A stretch of DNA of 64,000 nt from Mycobacterium kansasii ATCC 12478 (GTDB lineage Bacteria; Actinomycetota; Actinomycetes; Mycobacteriales; Mycobacteriaceae). Each line of letters opens with the position of its first letter. Position 1 is the stretch's first letter. The notes below the pieces were generated by a model that saw only the letters and a list, made by a program, of their open reading frames with translations, did no database searches and was not told where the DNA came from. The translations under genes and the position numbers were made by a program. Positions 17,638 through 23,731 of this stretch are shown one piece after another. The stretch lies in NCBI RefSeq assembly GCF_000157895.3, contig NC_022663.1, positions 3,658,001 to 3,722,000 of the forward strand, read 5' to 3'.

Positions 17638-17653
17638 GTTACCCACCAGTAAC
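17638..17653. promoter_or_regulatory. Palindrome GTTAC-N6-GTAAC upstream of fadE5
   Basis: GTTACCCACCAGTAAC has perfect 5-bp arms and lies 51 bp upstream of the fadE5 start codon. It shares the TTAC-N6-GTAA frame with the palindrome between fabG4 and fadA2, so one regulator may control both. Confidence 0.55.
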
Positions 17654-17722
17654 ACCGCTAAAATATATCGGCTGCGTAGTTGTACGCAAGTAGATGTGAG
17701 CTATATTTCACTTGCGAACCAA

Positions 17723-17734
17723 CCAACCGGTTGG
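17723..17734. promoter_or_regulatory. 12-bp perfect palindrome CCAACCGGTTGG
   Basis: A fully symmetric 12-mer inside a run of AACC repeats (AACCAACCAACC) between fadE5 and the flavin reductase gene. Such a site could bind a second dimeric regulator acting on either divergent promoter. No family assignment is possible. Confidence 0.4.
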
Positions 17735-18080
17735 ATTCATCGTGACGGCATCCCCGGAAGGCCCTGCCACCTGCGACGATGATGCTCACTATGGCGAACG
17801 GGTATCACGGCGTTACCGGTAGCGGGATCCGTGGACCCCGGCCGGTCATCGCCACAGCACCCTGCGCGAGGCCGCCATCAGATGGGCTTCATGTGACCGG
17901 GCACGCCGTGTCCGAGAGCTCGTGAGCAGGATTCTCGGGGCGGCGCGGCGGGTGTCCGCAGTGCCGCAGGCGGACAACGACCCGAATGCGGCATCCCGGT
18001 ACGGATACGCCCCCGATATCGCGCCGGGTAGTGTCGGCTGCGAGAAATCCGTCCTCGGCTCGAGGGGCGAATGAAGTCCG

Positions 18081-18569
18081 GTGAATTCACACAGCAACCT
18101 GACACCGTCCTCACTGCGTGAGGCTTTCGGACACTTCCCGTCCGGTGTGGTGGCAATCGCCGCCGAAATCGACGGGATCCGGGAAGGCCTGGCCGCCAGC
18201 ACCTTCGTTCCCGTCTCGCTGGACCCGCCGCTGGTGTCGTTTTGCGTGCAGAACATGTCGACGACGTGGCCCAGACTCAAGGTTGCCCCGATGCTGGGCA
18301 TCAGTGTGCTGGGCGAAACTCATGACGAGGCTGCGCGCACCTTGGCCGCCAAGACCGGCGATCGGTTCGCCGGGCTCGAGACGGTATCCAGCGACAGCGG
18401 CGCGGTCTTCGTCAAGGGCACCAGCCTGTGGCTGGAGAGCGCGATCGAGCAACTGATCCCGGCCGGGGATCACACCATCGTCGTCCTGCGGGTCAACCAG
18501 GTCACCGTGGATGCCGACGTGGCACCGATCGTTTTCCACCGCAGCGTCTTTCGTCGGCTCGGCGTCTGA
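18081..18569 (+). CDS. Flavin reductase domain protein (Rv0245-like oxidoreductase)
   Basis: 162 residues, the same length as M. tuberculosis Rv0245. It is a flavin-reductase-like split-barrel protein that uses NAD(P)H to reduce free or bound FMN/FAD, often supplying a two-component monooxygenase. Family blocks are FGHFPSGVVAIAAEIDG at the N-terminus, the LAASTFVPVSLDPPLVSFCVQ substrate region and the DHTIVVLRV segment. The start is GTG at 18081. No partner monooxygenase is encoded next to it in this window. It diverges from fadE5. Confidence 0.9.
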   Translation: MNSHSNLTPSSLREAFGHFPSGVVAIAAEIDGIREGLAASTFVPVSLDPPLVSFCVQNMSTTWPRLKVAPMLGISVLGETHDEAARTLAAKTGDRFAGLETVSSDSGAVFVKGTSLWLESAIEQLIPAGDHTIVVLRVNQVTVDADVAPIVFHRSVFRRLGV

Positions 18570-18656
18570 GCGCCGCTCGGCTCACCTCGGTGATCTCGGT
18601 GATGGAGCCTGCGGTCAGGGGCCGGCACCCGCGCGGAAGCCTGCCTCGGCTGGCCG

Positions 18657-18815
18657 CTAGGGGCGCTCGGCCAACTCGTCCCGAAAGCCCTGGATGCGGC
18701 CCTCGATTTCGGCCGCGTCTTCATACCGCTCTTCTTTGCGCGCAAGTTGCGCGCGCACCGACAACTCCCTGATTGCGGTGCGAATGTCGTTAATGCTCTT
18801 GGTTTCCCGCATCAT
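18657..18815 (-). CDS. UVR (UvrB/UvrC) motif mini-protein, about 52 aa
   Basis: A small protein whose C-terminal two thirds, ARKEERYEDAAEIEGRIQGF, matches the UVR motif, the helical hairpin through which UvrB and UvrC contact each other. Nothing else is present, so it resembles stand-alone UVR proteins such as McsA fragments rather than an excinuclease subunit. Two adjacent ATGs (18815 and 18812) follow AGGAGG at 18817-18822; the second gives the better spacing. It is read in the sdh direction, 120 bp after sdhB, and takes the place where M. tuberculosis (as recalled) has the MFS gene Rv0246. It may be cotranscribed with sdh. Function unknown. Confidence 0.7.
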   Translation of the reverse strand: MMRETKSINDIRTAIRELSVRAQLARKEERYEDAAEIEGRIQGFRDELAERP

Positions 18816-18858
18816 TCCTCCTGCCTTTCCGGCTGTGGGCAGGCTTGACCCGACGCCA

Positions 18859-18882
18859 CGCATAAGGGACCCGCATAAGGGA
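18859..18882. repeat. Tandem direct repeat CGCATAAGGGA x2
   Basis: Two perfect copies of an 11-mer at 18859-18869 and 18872-18882 with a 2-bp spacer, 3' of sdhB and just upstream of the UVR mini-protein gene. The period of 13 bp does not match a helical turn. It could be a simple duplication or a regulator site. Confidence 0.5.
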
Positions 18883-18935
18883 GGGGTACCCGATGGCGCC
18901 GCAGGCCTAACGGCCGCAGATCATTCCCCGAACCG

Positions 18936-19682
18936 CTAGCGCCGGAACAGCTTGTTACCCAGCCACACGACGGGGTCGTACTTGCGGTCGACCACACGCT
19001 CCTTCATCGGGATCAGCGCGTTGTCGGTGATCTTGATGTTTTCCGGGCACACCTCGGTGCAGCACTTGGTGATGTTGCAGTATCCCAGCCCGTGAGCTTC
19101 CTGGGCTTCCTTGCGCCGGTCGCGGGTGTCCAGCGGATGCATCTCGAGTTCGGCGATGCGCATCAAGAACCGCGGCCCGGCAAATGCCTGCTTGTTTTCC
19201 TCGTGGTCGCGGATGACGTGGCAGACGTCCTGGCACAGGAAGCACTCAATGCACTTGCGGAACTCCTGTGAGCGCTGGACATCGGCCTGCGCCATCCGGT
19301 ACTCGCCCGGCTGCAGATCCTTGGGCGGCGCGAAAGACGGTATCTCCCTAGCCTTTTCGTAGTTGAACGACACGTCGGTGACAAGATCGCGGATCACCGG
19401 GAAGGTACGCAGCGGCGTGACGGTGACCACCTCGTCCTCGGCGAACGTCGACATCCGGGTCATACACATCAACCGCGGCCTGCCGTTGATCTCCGCCGAG
19501 CACGATCCGCACTTGCCGGCCTTGCAGTTCCACCGCACCGCCAGGTCGGGCGTCTGGGTTTGCTGGAGACGGTGAATGACGTCGAGTACCACTTCGCCCT
19601 CGTTGACCTCGACGGTGAAGTCGCGGAGTTCCCCGCCGCCGTCATCGCCGCGCCACACTCGCAAACACGCGTTGTAGCCCAT
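18936..19682 (-). CDS. sdhB: Succinate dehydrogenase iron-sulfur subunit (Sdh1, Rv0247c-like)
   Basis: 248 residues, as in M. tuberculosis Rv0247c. The [2Fe-2S] ferredoxin domain has Cys53, Cys58, Cys61 and Cys73 (CKAGKCGSC...C). The C-terminal part has CIECFLCQDVCH and CCTEVCPENI for the other two clusters. The protein passes electrons from the flavoprotein SdhA to the membrane quinone site. The ATG overlaps the sdhA stop by one base (TAATG), a sign of translational coupling. The complex belongs to the Sdh1 type that replaces the classical four-subunit enzyme in mycobacteria and works in aerobic respiration. Confidence 0.95.
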   Translation of the reverse strand: MGYNACLRVWRGDDGGGELRDFTVEVNEGEVVLDVIHRLQQTQTPDLAVRWNCKAGKCGSCSAEINGRPRLMCMTRMSTFAEDEVVTVTPLRTFPVIRDLVTDVSFNYEKAREIPSFAPPKDLQPGEYRMAQADVQRSQEFRKCIECFLCQDVCHVIRDHEENKQAFAGPRFLMRIAELEMHPLDTRDRRKEAQEAHGLGYCNITKCCTEVCPENIKITDNALIPMKERVVDRKYDPVVWLGNKLFRR

Positions 19683-21616
19683 TACGCTCTCCGTCCCGGA
19701 TGGTCGGCCAACTCTTCGTCGGTGTAGTACTTCTCCAGCTCGGAAATCTCGAAGAGTTCCAGCAAGTCCGACCGCATCGGCACCTGCGACTGGTGGGTGA
19801 TGGCGATGTGGGGACCGACGGTGCTATCCCCGTCGCCCGCGGCGCGGCAGACCAGCAAGGTGTTGCGCCAGTTGGAGTCCATACCGGGATGGTCGTCACG
19901 GGTGTGACCGCCCCGGCTTTCGGTGCGTTCCAGTGCGGCCCGGGCCACGCACTCGCTGACCAGCAGCATGTTGCGCAGATCGATGGCCAGGTTCCAGGCC
20001 GGGTTGTATTGACGATGCCCTTCCACCTGCACCTTCTGGTACCGCTTCCACAGTTCGTCCAGCAGTGTCAATGCCCTGGTGATCTCGTCTTCTTTGCGGA
20101 TGATGCCGACCAGGTCGTTCATCACGTGCTGCAAATCCATCTGCAGTGCGTACGGGTTCTCCGGTGCCGAACCGTCCGTCGGCCCCTCGAACGGCTTGAG
20201 CGCCTGCTTGGCGGCGGCGTCGACGGCCTCCGATGAAATGGTCGGACGGCTGCTCAGCGCCCGCACATAGTCGGCGGCGCCCAAGCCGGCCCGCCGGCCG
20301 AAAACCAGCAGGTCCGACAGCGAGTTCCCGCCCAGACGGTTGGAGCCGTGCATACCGCCGGAGCACTCGCCGGCGGCGAACAGCCCGGGAACCGTGGCCG
20401 CGCCGGTGTCGGCGTCGACCTCGACGCCGCCCATCACGTAGTGACAGGTGGGCCCGACCTCCATCGGCTCCTTCGTGATGTCCACCCCGGCCAGCTCCAT
20501 GAACTGGTGATACATCGACGGCAGCCGCCGTTTGATCTCCTCGGGCGTCAGCCGGGAAGCGATGTCGAGGTAGACGCCGCCGTGCGGGGTGCCCCGACCG
20601 GCTTTGACTTCGGAGTTGATCGCCCGCGCAACCTCATCGCGGGGCAGCAGATCCGGGGTACGACGGGCCGAGTCGTTGTCCTTGAGCCACTGGTCGGCTT
20701 CTTGCTCGCTCTCGGCATACTGGCCTTTGAACACCGGCGGGATGTAGTCGAACATGAAACGAGAGTTTTCGCTGTTCTTTAACACCCCGCCGTCGCCGCG
20801 GACACCCTCGGTGACCAGGATCCCCTTCACGCTGGGCGGCCACACCATGCCGGTCGGGTGGAACTGGACGAACTCCATGTTGATCAGGGACGCGCCGGCC
20901 CGCAGCGCCAGCGCGTGCCCGTCGCCGGTGTACTCCCAGGAGTTGGACGTCACCTTGAACGACTTGCCGATCCCGCCGGTGGCTAGCACCACCGCCGGGG
21001 CTTCGAACAGGATGAACCGGCCGCTTTCGCGCCAGTAGCCGAACGCTCCGGCGATCCGCTCTTCGTGCTCCGGACCGTCTTTGAGCAACTCGGTGATCGT
21101 GCATTCGGCGAATACCCTGATCCGCGCCTCGTAGTCGCCGAGTTCGGCGTAATCCTCCTGCTGCAGCGACACGATCTTCTGCTGCATGGTGCGGATCAAC
21201 TCCAGGCCGGTGCGGTCGCCGACGTGGGCCAGCCTTGGGTAGGTGTGGCCGCCGAAGTTGCGCTGGCTGATCTTGCCGTCTTTGAGGCGGTCGAACAGGG
21301 CGCCGTAGGTCTCCAGCTCCCAGACGCGGTCCGGGGCTTCCTTGGCATGCAGTTCGGCCATGCGCCAGTTGTTCAGGAACTTGCCGCCGCGCATGGTGTC
21401 GCCGAAATGGGTCTTCCAGTTGTCTTTCGGATTGGTGTTGCCCATCGCGGCCGCGCAGCCGCCCTCGGCCATCACCGTGTGGGCTTTGCCGAACAGCGAC
21501 TTGCACACGACCGCGACCTTCAAGCCGCGTTCGCGTGCCTCGATGACCGCCCGCAACCCTGCGCCGCCGGCACCGATGACGACCACGTCGTAGGAGTGCC
21601 GTTCGACCTCAACCAT
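19682..21616 (-). CDS. sdhA: Succinate dehydrogenase flavoprotein subunit (Sdh1, Rv0248c-like)
   Basis: 644 residues, near Rv0248c of M. tuberculosis (646). The FAD dinucleotide fold VVVIGAGGAGLRA is at 11-23; His46 in AHTVMAEGG is the position for covalent flavin attachment. The substrate region contains FHPTGMVWPPSVKGILVTEG and RGDGG, and GSNRLGGNSLSDLLVFGRRAG is the C-terminal FAD signature. It oxidises succinate to fumarate on the cytoplasmic side. It follows the membrane-anchor gene by 39 bp and overlaps sdhB. The order is anchor-flavoprotein-iron-sulfur. Confidence 0.95.
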   Translation of the reverse strand: MVEVERHSYDVVVIGAGGAGLRAVIEARERGLKVAVVCKSLFGKAHTVMAEGGCAAAMGNTNPKDNWKTHFGDTMRGGKFLNNWRMAELHAKEAPDRVWELETYGALFDRLKDGKISQRNFGGHTYPRLAHVGDRTGLELIRTMQQKIVSLQQEDYAELGDYEARIRVFAECTITELLKDGPEHEERIAGAFGYWRESGRFILFEAPAVVLATGGIGKSFKVTSNSWEYTGDGHALALRAGASLINMEFVQFHPTGMVWPPSVKGILVTEGVRGDGGVLKNSENSRFMFDYIPPVFKGQYAESEQEADQWLKDNDSARRTPDLLPRDEVARAINSEVKAGRGTPHGGVYLDIASRLTPEEIKRRLPSMYHQFMELAGVDITKEPMEVGPTCHYVMGGVEVDADTGAATVPGLFAAGECSGGMHGSNRLGGNSLSDLLVFGRRAGLGAADYVRALSSRPTISSEAVDAAAKQALKPFEGPTDGSAPENPYALQMDLQHVMNDLVGIIRKEDEITRALTLLDELWKRYQKVQVEGHRQYNPAWNLAIDLRNMLLVSECVARAALERTESRGGHTRDDHPGMDSNWRNTLLVCRAAGDGDSTVGPHIAITHQSQVPMRSDLLELFEISELEKYYTDEELADHPGRRA

Positions 21617-21655
21617 GAAACCTCGCTCAGCTGTTCTTTGTAATCATGAATTGGC

Positions 21656-22480
21656 CTAGTGGCCAATGAATCTCAGGTCAGTGATGGTTCCGGTGGCCAC
21701 CAGCATGATGTAGAAGTCGGTCAGCGACAGCGTGCCAAGGGTGATCCACGCGAAGAGCATGTGCCGGGTGTTGAGCTTGCTGACCTGCGTCCAGATCCAA
21801 TACCGGACTGGGTGTTTGGAGAAATGCTTGAGGCGGCCGCCGGTCACGTGCCGGCATGAATGGCAGGAGACCGTGTAGGCCCATAACAGCAGCACGTTGG
21901 TCACCAAAATGACGTTGCCCAAACCGAAGCCGAAACCGGATGGCGAATGGAAGGCCATGACCGCGTCGTAGGTGTTGATCACCGACACCACCACGGCAAT
22001 GTAGAAGAAGTACCGGTGGCTGTTCTGGATGATCAGCGGAAGCCGGGTTTCGCCGGTGTAATGGGCCCGCGGCTCAGGTACCGCGCAGCCGGTCGGTGAC
22101 TGCCACACCGACCGGTAGTAGGCCTTGCGGTAGTAGTAGCAGGTCAGCCGGAAACCGAGCAGGAACGGTAATACCAGCATTCCCAACGGAATCCACCACG
22201 GGAAGTGTCCGAACCAGACGCCGAGGTGACTTGCGCCAGGTTCGCAGGACGCGCTGACGCACGGTGAGTAGAACGGTGTCAGGTAGTGGTATTTCTCGAC
22301 CCAGTAGCCGCTACCCCAAAATGCCCGGGTGGTCGCATAGACGATGAACGCCAGGAACCCGATGTTGGTGACCAGCGGTGCCCACCACCAGGTGTCGGTG
22401 CGCAGGGTCCGTTCGGGGATTTGCGCCCGGGTGGGTGAGAAAACGCCGGTGTCAGGACGGTTCGCCGCGGGTGCGCTCAT
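21656..22480 (-). CDS. sdhC: Succinate dehydrogenase membrane anchor subunit (Sdh1, Rv0249c-like)
   Basis: 274 residues, close to M. tuberculosis Rv0249c (273). It has five or six hydrophobic helices (about 34-52, 95-113, 155-172, 184-203, 240-265) and several His residues at helix ends (HYTGE, HSCRHVTGG, HMLFAW) that could serve as quinone-site or haem ligands. It anchors the SdhAB dimer to the membrane and carries electrons to menaquinone. No separate SdhD follows, as expected for the Sdh1 complex. It lies 78 bp after the Rv0250c-like gene, with sdhA next. Confidence 0.92.
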   Translation of the reverse strand: MSAPAANRPDTGVFSPTRAQIPERTLRTDTWWWAPLVTNIGFLAFIVYATTRAFWGSGYWVEKYHYLTPFYSPCVSASCEPGASHLGVWFGHFPWWIPLGMLVLPFLLGFRLTCYYYRKAYYRSVWQSPTGCAVPEPRAHYTGETRLPLIIQNSHRYFFYIAVVVSVINTYDAVMAFHSPSGFGFGLGNVILVTNVLLLWAYTVSCHSCRHVTGGRLKHFSKHPVRYWIWTQVSKLNTRHMLFAWITLGTLSLTDFYIMLVATGTITDLRFIGH

Positions 22481-22558
22481 CTTGTGTGATCCTCTTCGAG
22501 TGGTATCTCGTCGAAGGGTACACAGATAGGGGGCCCTCTTTTCGGCGGGGTTTGGTTG

Positions 22559-22855
22559 TCAGTATCTACTGTGACCGCCGACACCTTCGTCGTCGACGTC
22601 GCGCCAGAAATCGCGGTCGTAGTCGGTGTCGGGGATGGCGATCTTCTCGCCGGAATACTGGGCAGCGGCGCGATCCAGGTCCAACTCAGAGACATCGGTG
22701 TCGAGCAATTCGATGTCGGTGAGGATCCGGTCGGCGTCGATGACGATGCGGCGCATGGCCGGGTCGTCGCCGTACCGTGACTTCAGCGAGGTCACGCACC
22801 GCCGCAGACCGCCGATGAGGTCGTGCAGTTCCGCGATTTCAGCAGAGGCGGACAA
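22559..22855 (-). CDS. Conserved small acidic protein upstream of sdh (Rv0250c-like)
   Basis: 98 residues, strongly acidic, with a helical N-terminal half (LHDLIGGLRRCVTSLKSRYG) and the conserved C-terminal block KIAIPDTDYDRDFWRDVDDEG. It corresponds to M. tuberculosis Rv0250c (97 aa), function unknown. The TTG at 22855 is preferred: AGGGAG lies five bases upstream and the residue aligns with the annotated M. tuberculosis start; an ATG 12 codons earlier adds an unconserved stretch. It is the first gene of the sdh group and may be an accessory or assembly protein of the complex, by context only. Confidence 0.82.
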   Translation of the reverse strand: MSASAEIAELHDLIGGLRRCVTSLKSRYGDDPAMRRIVIDADRILTDIELLDTDVSELDLDRAAAQYSGEKIAIPDTDYDRDFWRDVDDEGVGGHSRY

Positions 22856-23054
22856 CGTATCTCCCTGGAAGCTGATGGTGTTTCGGATCACAATACGTCA
22901 CCCGATGGTATCCGCACTCCGCGGCGATGCACAGGGCATCGCAGCACCGGCCGAGCCCACCGGCGAGGTCGACCTTCGGCGCGGACCGCGCCCGCAACCG
23001 GCTGATCCGGCGGAGCCATCCACCCCGCCGGATCGTCGTCGCCGGACTAACGGA

Positions 23055-23516
23055 TTACTTCGTGATCGCGATGCGCTGCGCCTGGTTCCCCGCGTAGGCG
23101 CCGTTGACCCGCACGGTCAGGATGCCCGCGTCATACGAAGCCGTGACGGCCTCGCTGGTGACCTGGGCCGGCAGCCGGAATGAACGGCGGAATGACCCGT
23201 AACGGATTTCCTTCAGGACGCGACCGTCCGCGTTCTCCGCGTGTTCGTCCCGGTGCTCACCATGGATCACCAGGCGGCTCACCCCGTTCCTAACGTCGAC
23301 CTCGACGTTGACGTCGTTGTCGACGTCGACACCGGGAAGTTCGAGCCGGACCAGGGCGTCGTCACCGTCTCTGACGATCTCCGCGGCCGGGCTGAACTCG
23401 CCGGTCGCCGGCTTGTACCAGTCCGTGGCCGCGGCGGGGCCGAAGAAGTCACGCAGCAAGCGGTCGGGGTCCCAGGTACCCCAGGCGGGACGCGACCACA
23501 ATGCGAGATTGCTCAT
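23055..23516 (-). CDS. hsp: Small heat-shock protein, Hsp20/alpha-crystallin family (Acr2-like, Rv0251c)
   Basis: 153 residues. A Trp/Phe-rich N-terminal arm (LALWSRPAWGTWDPDRLLRDFFG) precedes an alpha-crystallin domain (about 47-140). That domain shows DDALVRLELPGVDVDNDVNVEVDVRNG, the GSFRRSFRLPAQV strand and the GILTVRVNGA segment equivalent to the A-x-x-x-n-G-v-L signature. It is an ATP-independent holdase that binds unfolding proteins. AAGGAGATATCC before the ATG is a strong ribosome site. The M. tuberculosis homologue is induced by heat and oxidative stress and in macrophages under SigE/SigH and HspR; a SigE/H-like promoter is visible upstream here. Confidence 0.92.
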   Translation of the reverse strand: MSNLALWSRPAWGTWDPDRLLRDFFGPAAATDWYKPATGEFSPAAEIVRDGDDALVRLELPGVDVDNDVNVEVDVRNGVSRLVIHGEHRDEHAENADGRVLKEIRYGSFRRSFRLPAQVTSEAVTASYDAGILTVRVNGAYAGNQAQRIAITK

Positions 23517-23582
23517 GGATATCTCCTTATGCTTCCTTGTGAGTTAGCTGTATCCGGCGCTGCGCCGGCTGGCTATCTCGTA

Positions 23583-23610
23583 GAACATGAGTCGAAGCCG
23601 CTAAAGTTCC
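23583..23610 (-). promoter_or_regulatory. Candidate SigE/SigH-type promoter for hsp20
   Basis: On the - strand GGAACT (-35) is followed 18 bases later by GTTC (-10), matching the GGAAC/GTT pattern of mycobacterial SigE and SigH promoters. It would start the transcript about 55-60 bases before the hsp20 ATG. No perfect HspR (CTTGAGT-N7-ACTCAAG) box is seen here. Confidence 0.45.
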
Positions 23611-23731
23611 ACCTGGGCTTTCGCCGATAGTGAACGCAGTCACACAGACTGTTCCCAGCTGTGAGCGCCATGTCATCGGGCTGTCACATTGGGCGATTTT
23701 GCGGCAATTTTCCGCCCTTAACCTTCATGGC

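Larger units (their letters stand above)
17588..18080. other. 493-bp divergent intergenic region between fadE5 and the flavin reductase gene
   Basis: No convincing gene. It contains two candidate operators (17638-17653 and 17723-17734) and an AT-rich patch AAATATAT around 17660 that stands out against the GC-rich surroundings and may mark the fadE5 core promoter. The rightmost 250 bp, before the flavin reductase, is GC-rich with no clear motif. Confidence 0.55.

Noticed and set aside
17846..18301. Open frame on the - strand across the start of the flavin reductase gene
   Set aside because: Overlaps a well-supported gene and its own promoter region, with no Shine-Dalgarno sequence and no family resemblance.
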